Shown: one piece after another, positions 43,132 to 51,505 of the stretch
Numbering within the stretch: position 1 is the stretch's first letter
How the letters are laid out: every line of letters starts with the position of its first letter
Made by a program: the position numbers and the translations under genes
Assembly (NCBI RefSeq): GCF_000308715.1
Contig: NZ_BAGH01000418.1
Coordinates: forward strand, 1-64,000
Length of the DNA: 64,000 bases
Reading direction: 5' to 3'
Origin: Nocardia tenerifensis NBRC 101015
GTDB taxonomy: Bacteria > Actinomycetota > Actinomycetes > Mycobacteriales > Mycobacteriaceae
The notes under the pieces: generated by a model
Databases searched by the model: none
Told to the model about the DNA's origin: nothing
The model's input: the letters and a program-made list of their open reading frames with translations, nothing else

Positions 43132-43980
43132 GTGGATGAGCAACAACAAGAGTCGCCGTTCGCCCGCTCGATGTTCACCCGGGTCGACCGCAGCGCCAGG
43201 GCGTACGCCGACGAGGAGCTGCACAGGTTCCTGGCCCAGAAGTGGGATGTGCGCCGGCGCGAAGGCGAACAGGCGCTGTTGGATTCGTTCACCAAGCACG
43301 TCGAGGCGATCGTCGCCAAGTACGACCCGCCGGGCATTCGCCGGCGCAGCGACAGCCTGCTGTTCGCGCGCGGCTACGCGCGCCTGGATCAGACGGCCGG
43401 ACCGAGCGGGCAGGTCTCGCCGGAGGTGCTGGTCGCGCTGTTCGCCGCCGAGGTCGAGTACCGGGGTCCGCTGCGGTTGAGCCGCACGCAGAGCCGGCGG
43501 CTCGCCGAGGTCTACGAACTGATCGGCACCGCGTTGGCGCCGGTGTTGCCCAGCCATGCGGCGCTGGCGTTCCAGCGCGCGTGGAGCCTGTTCCGCCAGG
43601 ACGGGGACACCGACGCGGAGGACCGCTGCGGCCTGAGCCTGGCCAGGGCGCGGCGGCGGGCCCAGCCGATCCGGTGGCGCAGGGGCGTCGGCTACTTCTC
43701 GGATCTGGTGTGCGGCTATGGGTATCGCCCGTATCGGATGCTGCTGTGGATAGTGCTGCAGGTCGGCTTGTCGATCGTGATCGTGCGCTGGCTGTCCACC
43801 GCCTCCACGGTGACGGTGGTCTACGACTGCGCCATGAACTACCTCAACCCCCTCAGCTCCTCGGATACCGCGGGGCTGCAGGGGGCCGCTCAGCTGGTCT
43901 TCGTTGTGCAGGCGTACGCGGGGGTGCTGTCGACGTCGGTGTTCTTCGCGCTGCTCGTGCGGCGCTGGTTCCGGCTCTGA
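43132..43980 (+). CDS. Hypothetical protein with C-terminal membrane segments
   Basis: A 282-residue protein. About 200 residues of charged helical sequence (EGEQALLDSFTKHVEAIV, RLSRTQSRRLAEVYELI, FQRAWSLFRQDGD) precede two hydrophobic segments (MLLWIVLQVGLSIVIVRWL at about 204-222, and AQLVFVVQAYAGVLSTSVFFALLV at about 252-275). The second ends in VRRWFRL. The two segments flank a loop (NYLNPLSSSDTAGLQG) that vaguely recalls a two-helix ion-channel pore, but the selectivity motif is missing. GTG 43132 is the start. It is divergent from the EACC1-caspase operon across 184 bases and converges with the SCO252x cassette. No family is recognised. Confidence 0.7.
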   Translation: MDEQQQESPFARSMFTRVDRSARAYADEELHRFLAQKWDVRRREGEQALLDSFTKHVEAIVAKYDPPGIRRRSDSLLFARGYARLDQTAGPSGQVSPEVLVALFAAEVEYRGPLRLSRTQSRRLAEVYELIGTALAPVLPSHAALAFQRAWSLFRQDGDTDAEDRCGLSLARARRRAQPIRWRRGVGYFSDLVCGYGYRPYRMLLWIVLQVGLSIVIVRWLSTASTVTVVYDCAMNYLNPLSSSDTAGLQGAAQLVFVVQAYAGVLSTSVFFALLVRRWFRL

Positions 43981-43999
43981 ATCGCACCCGTCGCGGGCC

Positions 44000-44977
44000 T
44001 CACCAGTCGTGGCTGATTATTTTGGAATGCCGCAGCGCCTTGAGGGTTTCAGTGGTCACCCGGTCGCGCAGCTGGCCGACGCGGGCGGTCCACTGCCGGG
44101 TGAACCCGGGGTCGGACTCGAGTTCCGCCCACAGCCGCCGCAGTCCGGGCGAGGCGTGCGCGCCCGGCATCCACAGCGGCACAAGCTGATCGAGCATCGG
44201 CACGAGTTGGTCGAGCAGCATGTCGGTCTCGTGGTCGGAGGCCCCGCCGCGGTCGGCCATCTGACTGATGGTGGTCAGCAGCCAATCGTGGGCCGCCAAA
44301 TCCTCGCAGAAGCGTTGCGCGGCGGCCATATCCGGCTCCGCCATGGTGAGCCGCACCGAGCGCACCCGCTTACCGACGAGCCGAAAGGCGAAGCGCGGCA
44401 GCTCATTCGCGTCCGGGTCCACCTCGACGGCCCAGCGTAGCCGAGTTGTCCCGGCCCGGAAGGGCATTCGCTGATCGAGCCGGGGATCGACACGGATGAA
44501 GGTCGACATCCGCTGGCTGATCGAGGTCAGGTCCAGCTGGTCCTCTTCGTGCGCGCGCAGATGCCCGTCGGCCAGCCGACCGGCGGGGGCGTCGCCGAGC
44601 TTGCTCACCGCCTCCACCGTGCCCGGCATGCTCAGATAATGCGACCACGGCTGCCGCGCGGCCTCCTGTGCCCGCGTCACCCGAGTCTGCGAGGAACCCT
44701 GCAGGATTCGGCCGCCGACCACGACCGCGCGCGAGGCGATCGTGCCGATGACGTGAACGTGCTTGCCCGACAACGGAATCAGATCGCAGTCGACGCCCTC
44801 GACCCGGTTCGGCGAGATCGCCAGCGGGATAGGCCTTTCCCGGGACGAGACGGTACTGCCCGGCTGCACCGCGCTCAGCAGCTCGCTGCTCGCGGGCAGA
44901 TCGAGCACGTTGCGCGAGGGCAGAAGGCACGTGTGGATCTCCCCGAGCACGGCCAGCGGCGAATCGGGCCCGGTCAC
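44000..44977 (-). CDS. SCO2521-family protein
   Basis: A 325-residue protein of unknown function. LAVLGEIHTCLLPSRNVL at the start, RPIPLAISPNRVEGVDCDL, and IGTIASRAVVVGGRILQG match the SCO2521 family of Streptomyces and Nocardia. GTG 44977 overlaps the SCO2522-type stop by four bases (GTGA). It is the last gene of a four-gene overlapped cassette and converges with the membrane-protein gene at 43980. No catalytic motif is visible; the C-terminal half is helical. Confidence 0.82.
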   Translation of the reverse strand: MTGPDSPLAVLGEIHTCLLPSRNVLDLPASSELLSAVQPGSTVSSRERPIPLAISPNRVEGVDCDLIPLSGKHVHVIGTIASRAVVVGGRILQGSSQTRVTRAQEAARQPWSHYLSMPGTVEAVSKLGDAPAGRLADGHLRAHEEDQLDLTSISQRMSTFIRVDPRLDQRMPFRAGTTRLRWAVEVDPDANELPRFAFRLVGKRVRSVRLTMAEPDMAAAQRFCEDLAAHDWLLTTISQMADRGGASDHETDMLLDQLVPMLDQLVPLWMPGAHASPGLRRLWAELESDPGFTRQWTARVGQLRDRVTTETLKALRHSKIISHDW

Positions 44978-46026
44978 GACGGCGTCGGCAAGATCGCGTG
45001 CTCGGCGGCGGGCAGGCGCTTGACGACCTCGTCGACGAACACATGGGACAGGCGCTGGCCGACCTCCCGCGGAATCACGATCCGCTCGTCGGCGCCGCGC
45101 TTGATGGTCTTGTCCAAGACCTCCTGATCGATGACGATGTGGTCCAGGATCGTCCGGACCGCGTGCTCGATGTTCAAGTAACTCTGCGGCAGAATCGACA
45201 GCGCCTGATACGCCGCGAACGGCGCGGCCTTCGGATTCAGCTGCACCACCGACGGCATCTCCCACCAGCTCTTCGGCCAGCTCGCGGCGCGCGGCACCGG
45301 CTCGACCACCGCCCGGCCCTCGTAGCGGACCATGCCCAGGCGCAGCAGCTGCCAGATCGAGGCCAGGAAGGGGCAGGACCAGCGGGTGTTCTCCTCGCCG
45401 TCCTTGCCGATCTGCTTGTTCCACAGCTCGACGTCGAGGAAGATCGAGTGTTCGCGGCTGCCGAGCTCTTTCGGATGGCGATACTCCGGCACCTGCATCG
45501 CCTGATCCGAGTCGTGCTCGGAGGAGCGCCGCCCGTTGCACAGCCAGCCGGACTCGACGTCGGGTGGGCGTCGTCCGGTGGTGGGCTGCACCGGCTCGGC
45601 CACGAGCCAGGACGCGACCATCTCGGCCAGCTTGATCTGCTGCCCGGTCAGGTGGCCGTCGACGTACAGCGGCGTCTCCCAGCAGCCCGCCTCGCGCGCG
45701 AGATAGTCGATGCGCAGCTCGCAGTCGTTCGCGATGTCGAGCACCTTCGTGAGGATCTCGGTCGGGTCGGTGTTCGGGCCGAAGTAGTCATCGATCAGGA
45801 AACAGGTACTCACCCGCGCGGATTCACCGAAGTCCGCCTTCGCGGCCTCGGTGTACAGGTCGACCAGCTTTGCCACCCGCTTGAAGTGTGCGCGGATCGT
45901 AGCGTCATCCCCATTCGTCAGGTTCTTCATATAGAAGTGCCCCGTTTCGATGGAAAGATGCGCCAACTCCACGCCGGCGACCTGGACCTGCTCGGTCGCC
46001 TCGCTGTACACGGTGGCATCGTTCAT
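44974..46026 (-). CDS. SCO2522-family protein
   Basis: A 350-residue protein. VAGVELAHLSIETGHFYM, RVSTCFLIDDYFGPNTDP and LRIDYLAREAGCW match the SCO2522 family. A conserved DDYF acidic patch and the CW residues could form a site, but no known enzyme fold is recognised. ATG 46026 overlaps the SCO2523-type stop (ATGA) and its own stop overlaps the SCO2521-type start, so the cassette is fully coupled. Function unknown. Confidence 0.85.
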   Translation of the reverse strand: MNDATVYSEATEQVQVAGVELAHLSIETGHFYMKNLTNGDDATIRAHFKRVAKLVDLYTEAAKADFGESARVSTCFLIDDYFGPNTDPTEILTKVLDIANDCELRIDYLAREAGCWETPLYVDGHLTGQQIKLAEMVASWLVAEPVQPTTGRRPPDVESGWLCNGRRSSEHDSDQAMQVPEYRHPKELGSREHSIFLDVELWNKQIGKDGEENTRWSCPFLASIWQLLRLGMVRYEGRAVVEPVPRAASWPKSWWEMPSVVQLNPKAAPFAAYQALSILPQSYLNIEHAVRTILDHIVIDQEVLDKTIKRGADERIVIPREVGQRLSHVFVDEVVKRLPAAEHAILPTPS

Positions 46027-46958
46027 GACCAGAAGAGCCCGTCCTTGTCTATGAGTCCCTCGGCCAATTCCTCGAACGCGTCGACGGTTTCCTTATTGGC
46101 GATCTTGGCGTCGACGTCGGCGTCCAGAATGACCTGTTCCCGCCACTGCAGCACCGGCTCGACCGGCGTGGTGCCCAGCGTGACGCTCAGGCCGATCTGA
46201 TTGGCCTGAGCGAGCTGTTCCAAAGCCTCGTTCTGCTTGCGCAACCACGCCCACTGCGGCCCGCGGTCCTTGTCGCCGGCCCCCTCGTCGGTCGACGGCA
46301 CGGCGGTGCGCACGTAGCGCACAGATTCAAGCAGACGCCCCGCTTCGTGGCCAAATTTCGCGCCGGTCACCAGAATTCCGTTCGGGCCGTGCACCAAACC
46401 GTTGGCCGCCAGGATATGTTGCCGGGTCCAGCGGTGGAATACGAGCCACCGCGCCGTCGACTCGCGCAGTGGCTCGGCGGCGGTGGCGCGCAGCACGATC
46501 TCCAGCGCCGCCGAGCGGCCCGCGCTGAGATCGACGAAGGTGACGTCGTAGTCCTGTTTGCAGATGGTGAGCAGGTCGATGCACTGCTTCACCACCTTGT
46601 CGGTCGGCGCGAACTCACCGCCGCCGCGGTCGCCGGGGAACAGGGTCAGCTGATAGGGGTGCCGAAGGGCGTGCAGGTCTTTGCGATTGGTCTCCGACCG
46701 GATATCGCGCCCGGTGGGCATTTTGTCCTTGCCCGTCAGGTACCGGTGCAGCCCTTGATTATCGGTGACGCCGCGGTCCATCTTATCGATCTCGAACAGC
46801 GCGCCCGAGGTCGGCGACCCGAAATCGAAGTCGAGATAGGCGACGTTGTACCCCTGGACGCTGAGCCGGTAGGCAATGTTACAGCTGGTCACGGACCGGC
46901 CGGTGCCGCCTTTGTCCGACGTCGAGAAAACGAGGATGCGCTCGCTCAACTCATTCAC
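46023..46958 (-). CDS. SCO2523-family variant P-loop protein
   Basis: A 311-residue MinD/ParA-like P-loop protein. Its loop reads STSDKGGTGRSVTS: the first lysine of the deviant Walker A is kept, but the second is an Arg. YLDFDFGSPTSGALFEI is the switch-like strand and DVTFVDLSAGRS the Walker B. GTG 46958 overlaps the SCO2524-type stop by eight bases. ParA-like NTPases position cargo or sense nucleotides at membranes; here the partner is probably the SCO2521/2522/2524 set. Function unknown. Confidence 0.88.
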   Translation of the reverse strand: MNELSERILVFSTSDKGGTGRSVTSCNIAYRLSVQGYNVAYLDFDFGSPTSGALFEIDKMDRGVTDNQGLHRYLTGKDKMPTGRDIRSETNRKDLHALRHPYQLTLFPGDRGGGEFAPTDKVVKQCIDLLTICKQDYDVTFVDLSAGRSAALEIVLRATAAEPLRESTARWLVFHRWTRQHILAANGLVHGPNGILVTGAKFGHEAGRLLESVRYVRTAVPSTDEGAGDKDRGPQWAWLRKQNEALEQLAQANQIGLSVTLGTTPVEPVLQWREQVILDADVDAKIANKETVDAFEELAEGLIDKDGLFWS

Positions 46959-48828
46959 CCCTCATCGCATCGAGACTGGCGACTTCGAGACCATCCAGCT
47001 CGCGCAGGGCATCGACGCACAAGCTGAATGCCGTGCCGGGACGCTCATCGATCAATTTGCTCGCTCGCAGCAGATTCTTCTCGACGCTCTCCAGGGCCCG
47101 GCGATTAGGCGTGTTGTCCCTTTCACTGAGCTCGAGAAATCTCTGATTGAGCAGATGGTCGGCTTCATCGAGCAATTCCAGCGCGCGCGTCAGCGACGTC
47201 GGGGAACGGAACGGCGGATTCAGATAGGTCGACTCCGCCACGACCAGGCACTCGATGATGCGTTCGGTGAAATACCAAGAGGGCGGTGCGGTCTCGTCCC
47301 GCGTGGTGCGCGTGTACTCCCCACTCGACGAACGCTCGAAGGCGCGCGCCGCGTCGTCCCACAGGCCTTTGGCCGGACCGCTCGGAAAGGCGCGCTGCTC
47401 CAGGTGGTCCATCGTCGCCTGCGCCAGTGCCAGCAGCCGCCTGCGGGTGGACAGCGTGCGCGACAGCTGCGCCGCCTGCAGGATGCGCTTGAGCAACATC
47501 GGCGCGTAGTCCGACACCGACCAGTACAGCAGCGGACCCTGGTCGATCGTCTCGATGCCGTGCAGTGTCAGCAGCACGCCGGGGACGTGCAGCCCGAGCG
47601 CCGGGTCGTCCTCGGTCAGCCTGCGGGTGATGCGGCCGCGGCGAGCCAGTTCGTCGAAGATCAGGGTGGCCCTGGTGAGGTCGTCGTCGTCGGCTTCGCG
47701 GGCGATGAGGTCCTGGATCAGCAGGCCCGAGACACAGAGACTGAAGTAGTCCGACTCCTCGCCGTCGGAGGTGCGCCAGGGGATGTCCTCCAGCGGCCAG
47801 TCGCCGTCGCCGTATCGGGCCATCGCCGACCAGTACCGTTGCGCCAGATCCCAGCGCAGCTGCAGCGCGTCGGCGAGGCGGCGCTGCTCGGCGTCGAGCA
47901 GGTCGAGTTCGCGGGTGCGCGGCTGGGTGAGGTCGTTGATGCCGTCGAGCGCGGTGATGGTGAAGTACAGGTAGGGGCGCGCGATCGCGAAACCCTCCGA
48001 TTTGGCGATCGGCACGTCGATGAAGTCGATGATCTCGGCGTCCTTGACCACGCCCCAGCTCCAGCCGCACTCGAACATCAGGCCTTCGCTCTCCAGGTCG
48101 GCCTGCGGCGTCTTGTTCAGCGTGACGTCTCGGCGCAGCCTGCCGCGGACCCGTTCGAGCCGCCGCGCCACGCCGCTGACCACCGCGTCGGGTTCGGCGC
48201 CGGTCTGGTTGAACATGCTGAGCATCGCCTCGCCGGTCTCGCTGTCGGGGTCGACCGACTGGACCACGAAGCTGCGCACCAGACCGACCATGGCCGCGGT
48301 GAGCCGCTTGTTGAGGCGCGCCTCGACGGGCTTGATCAACTGCTCCAACCGCTGCTGCTCACCGGAGCCGCCGGTCGACTCCCGCAGTGCGCGAAGGAAT
48401 TGCAGGCCGGCCAGGCAGACGGTGAGCGACATGGAGTACGCGTCGACCACGTCGACGGAGCGCTGCCGGTCGGTGGCGCCCGCGGCGTCGGTGGCGCGCA
48501 GATAGCTACCCGCCGCGAAGACCGGCTGCTCGTCGTGTTCGTAGCGCAGCAGGTAATCATCGAGCACCTCGACGATCTTCATGCCGATGCGTCGCTCGCG
48601 GCCCAGCGGTTTCAAGATCGTGCGGACGTCGTCGGCGATCCGGTCGGGGTTGTGCAGTGCGAAACTGCCGATCTGGGTGGCCGGATAGAGCAGACACAGC
48701 AGTTGCTCGGCGTCGCTGATGGAGTTCGAGCCGTCGCGCCCGCCCCAGATCCAGGCGTTGTCTTGGTAGCAGGCCGCCAGCAATGAACTCCAGACATTCA
48801 GAATCTGGCGCCGTGGCTGGATTCTCAT
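46951..48828 (-). CDS. SCO2524-family protein
   Basis: A 625-residue mainly helical protein. IQPRRQILNVWSSLLAACY, WIWGGRDGSNSISDAEQLLC and LYPATQIGSFALHNPD match the SCO2524 family. No P-loop, nuclease or transferase motif is visible. ATG 48828 follows GAAAGG. It is the first gene of the overlapped SCO2524-2523-2522-2521 cassette; the promoter must lie in the 638-base gap to the right. The conserved size and gene order across actinomycetes imply a functional unit. Function unknown. Confidence 0.85.
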   Translation of the reverse strand: MRIQPRRQILNVWSSLLAACYQDNAWIWGGRDGSNSISDAEQLLCLLYPATQIGSFALHNPDRIADDVRTILKPLGRERRIGMKIVEVLDDYLLRYEHDEQPVFAAGSYLRATDAAGATDRQRSVDVVDAYSMSLTVCLAGLQFLRALRESTGGSGEQQRLEQLIKPVEARLNKRLTAAMVGLVRSFVVQSVDPDSETGEAMLSMFNQTGAEPDAVVSGVARRLERVRGRLRRDVTLNKTPQADLESEGLMFECGWSWGVVKDAEIIDFIDVPIAKSEGFAIARPYLYFTITALDGINDLTQPRTRELDLLDAEQRRLADALQLRWDLAQRYWSAMARYGDGDWPLEDIPWRTSDGEESDYFSLCVSGLLIQDLIAREADDDDLTRATLIFDELARRGRITRRLTEDDPALGLHVPGVLLTLHGIETIDQGPLLYWSVSDYAPMLLKRILQAAQLSRTLSTRRRLLALAQATMDHLEQRAFPSGPAKGLWDDAARAFERSSSGEYTRTTRDETAPPSWYFTERIIECLVVAESTYLNPPFRSPTSLTRALELLDEADHLLNQRFLELSERDNTPNRRALESVEKNLLRASKLIDERPGTAFSLCVDALRELDGLEVASLDAMRGE

Positions 48829-49466
48829 TGATCGCAGCCTTTCTGTCGTCTCAGCGGGGTGTGCATCAGAACGGGGCGCTCGGCAGGGAAAGCCGACCGC
48901 CCAGTTTTCTTATCCGGTTAGTCTCCACGCGGACAACGTCGTTCGCGGTCACGTACTGACCAGGCCATACCCATTGCCTGCCCCAGAAGCGTATCGCGGT
49001 ACTCGAATCATTTATCGAGGTCGGCGAATTTGACCGGTGTTCGACGTCGACGCCGGCGCGCCGCCACTCCGGTTCCCCGGTCGGGTGGCGTCCGTCTGCC
49101 GTCCAGTGTTCCACGTCGGCGGTGAATCCGCCTGTCGGCGTGGAGGTTCCGGGGCACTGTCGCCCGGCGACGGACCGGTCCCCCCGGGGTCGACGAGGTG
49201 CTCGCCTCCCCACCTACCTCCAGGAATGCTCCAAAACGGAATGCGCACATTGCATTAAGACTGAATTCGCCCGGCGAGTGGATTGTCGATGCCCCTATTA
49301 CTGGGGGCAAGTGGTCGTTCCCGCAGCGTTACAGGGTTGTGCTCGAGCGCACACGCGGGCACCACCGCGTAACGCGCCTCTCCCCTTTTTCGACGTCTCT
49401 GGTGACGCACGGCCTCGGGGGGCCTGCCCGTCCAACATGCCGGTAATTGGAATGGGGAATCAGGAC
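48829..49466. other. 638-bp intergenic region, divergent promoters
   Basis: Between the SCO2524-type gene and the cutinase. No supported gene lies here, although GC-rich frames are open. It contains a lower-GC stretch at about 49215-49270 that may hold the cutinase promoter, and a sequence at about 49290-49313 (CCCC, seven bases, then GGGGGCAAGTGG) that recurs upstream of the next transporter. Confidence 0.5.
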
Positions 49467-51095
49467 ATGGACTTTCGCGGGTTCTTCGCCCGACATCGTA
49501 TCGCCTCGGCGGTCGCCGCGCCCGCCGTGCTCGGCGTCGCGGCGATCGTGGCCACCACGTTCGCACTGACGTCGTCACCGCAGACCAGAGATACGCAGCT
49601 CACGTCGTCGGTGACCGAGTGCCACGACATGGTGAGCATCTCGGTGGCCGGGCGCAACGACACGCCACGGCAGGGCACGACGAAACTGCTGGTGGACGCG
49701 AACGGCAACGAGTTGCCCGCCGCGCTCTCGGGCGACCACAGCAGCGAATGGGTCGACCCGGTGGTGAATCCGGCCGCCGGCGCCGTCGAGCCCGGCTCGT
49801 ATGCCGCCGTCTACATCGCCTACCCGGCGAACATGGCCACCTACGAGGACGCCGTCAACGCGGGCGCCGCCAACACCGAGCAGGTGATGCGGGAAATCGC
49901 GCGGGCGTGCCCGAACACCAAGTTCTCCATCGTCGGCTACAGCGAGGGCGCCGATGTGGTGCGCCGGGTCGCGATGAAGGTCGGGCATCAGGAAGCCGGC
50001 AAAGACGGCGAGTACGGAATCGTGGACCCGGCCAACGTCGTCGGCGTCGTCATCCTCGCCGACGCGGGCCGCTCGGCCGGCGACGGGCCGTTCCCCGGAG
50101 CCAAGGATCCGAACCACCCCGACGGCTTCGACCAGAAATACCAGGACGGCAAGAATCCGACGCCGGGCCGGGGCGCGCTGCCGGGTACCAGCGGTGACTT
50201 CGGCGCGCTGAACGGCAAGATCGCCTCGTTCTGCTCCGACGGCGACCTGACCTGCTCCGCGCCCGAGAACATCTCGCTGCTGCAGCTGGTGGTCAACGTG
50301 GGGCGGCAGCTCAATGTCGACGCCCTCGAACGCGACGGGCTCAACCCGGCGACCGGTCAGGACGTCGCCGTCGTGCTCGGCCGCATCGCGCTCGCCGCGT
50401 TCGCCGACATCCAGTCGCAGCCGAACTGGCTCAAGAGCGACGAGACGTTTCTGCAAGTGCTGCTGAAGGTTTCGGACCCGGCTTACAAGCCCGGCCAGGC
50501 GCCCAAGGAGCCGGTGAAGGCGGACGCGATCGCGGCCGACACCATGTCGCCGCTGGCGTACCTGCCGCAGAAGATCCTGAACGAGATCATCGGTCTCATC
50601 GTGACCAACCAGAACACCATTCCGGTCGTGATGAGCGATCCGTACAAGCTCACCCTCGGCCCGGACCACACCGGTCACCACTTCGACTACTGGCACGACG
50701 CCGACCCGGCCAAGGGCAGGCCGATGACCTCCGCCGAGTACGCCGCCGCCTGGATCACCCACCTGGCCAAGCAGGCCCAGGAGGGCAAGAAGGTCGACAC
50801 CAGCGCCAAGCCCACCGAGGCCGATCTCGCCGCCGCGTACAAGGCGGCCGCCGCGACCTCGACCGCCGCGCCGACCACCACCGCGACGCCGACCACCACC
50901 AGTGCCGCCCCCACCACGAGCAGCACCACCACCCCGGCGACCACCACCCCGGCGGCGCCGACCACGACCTCCACCCAGCCCACCACCACCCAGGCTCCGA
51001 CCTCAATCTCCCCGACCGAAACCACGCAGCCGACCACGACAACCCCCACCACCACAACACAATCCACCACCCCAAGCCCCACGCCCACCCGCTGA
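49467..51095 (+). CDS. Cutinase-family secreted serine hydrolase with Thr/Pro-rich tail
   Basis: A 542-residue protein. A hydrophobic N-terminal segment (about residues 12-34) acts as a signal peptide or anchor. The cutinase-type alpha/beta hydrolase core has the nucleophile motif GYSEG (Ser159) and a CSDGDLTC loop with the likely catalytic Asp. A long insertion leads to YKLTLGPDHTGHHFDYWHD, where the catalytic His may lie. The last about 90 residues are almost only Thr, Pro, Ser and Ala (ATPTTTSAAPTTSSTTT), a probable wall-spanning or glycosylated tail. ATG 49467 is chosen because it precedes the signal. Mycobacterial relatives are cutinase-like phospholipases or esterases; the substrate here is unknown. 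Confidence 0.87.
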   Translation: MDFRGFFARHRIASAVAAPAVLGVAAIVATTFALTSSPQTRDTQLTSSVTECHDMVSISVAGRNDTPRQGTTKLLVDANGNELPAALSGDHSSEWVDPVVNPAAGAVEPGSYAAVYIAYPANMATYEDAVNAGAANTEQVMREIARACPNTKFSIVGYSEGADVVRRVAMKVGHQEAGKDGEYGIVDPANVVGVVILADAGRSAGDGPFPGAKDPNHPDGFDQKYQDGKNPTPGRGALPGTSGDFGALNGKIASFCSDGDLTCSAPENISLLQLVVNVGRQLNVDALERDGLNPATGQDVAVVLGRIALAAFADIQSQPNWLKSDETFLQVLLKVSDPAYKPGQAPKEPVKADAIAADTMSPLAYLPQKILNEIIGLIVTNQNTIPVVMSDPYKLTLGPDHTGHHFDYWHDADPAKGRPMTSAEYAAAWITHLAKQAQEGKKVDTSAKPTEADLAAAYKAAAATSTAAPTTTATPTTTSAAPTTSSTTTPATTTPAAPTTTSTQPTTTQAPTSISPTETTQPTTTTPTTTTQSTTPSPTPTR

Positions 51096-51106
51096 CCGAC
51101 CCGAAG

Positions 51107-51143
51107 ACCCTGCCCGCCGCACCCAGCGACGGGCAGGGTTTTT
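51107..51143 (+). terminator. Intrinsic terminator after the cutinase gene
   Basis: A 10-bp stem (ACCCTGCCCG with CGGGCAGGGT) is followed directly by a TTTTT run. It lies 11 bases after the cutinase stop. Confidence 0.9.
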
Positions 51144-51505
51144 CATTGCCCGCGCACGATCGGCAGCGGATGTCCGAAATCGTTGTACAACATCACAATT
51201 CGCGTAAGCCGCGTGCGGATAAACGGAGCGAAGCGACGTCTGGCCGGGTAGCCGCGTTCGGACTGGCCTGCACCTGGCATGACGATCAGGGTGCCGCCGA
51301 TCGCCCGCGCCCGCTGGTCGAAACCCGGTGAGCGGTAGGCGGTGCCCCGAGTATTGGGGGCAAGTGGCCTGGTCGGGGCCCGGAAAAGTGGATCTGTCGG
51401 ATCATCGGATCTCCTGTATAAGCTCCCGTTCTGATCGAAAGCGAGTGAGCGTATGCCGGATGTTCAGACCTACCCCAGTGTTCGATGCCATCGGGCGGTC
51501 GCGCG
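51144..51505. other. 362-bp non-coding gap before the DMT exporter
   Basis: No supported gene lies here. A perfect 10-bp palindrome GTTGTACAAC is at 51182-51191, and a copy of the CCCC/GGGGGCAAGTGG element is around 51344-51367. A promoter for the exporter is expected in the last 150 bases; none can be called with confidence. Confidence 0.45.

Noticed and set aside
48866-49310. Small open frames in the gap before the cutinase gene
   Set aside because: No ribosome sites or recognisable motifs; composition fits chance open frames in high-GC DNA.
49122-49466. 115-residue N-terminal extension of the cutinase frame
   Set aside because: The signal segment would be internal; ATG 49467 places it correctly at the N-terminus.
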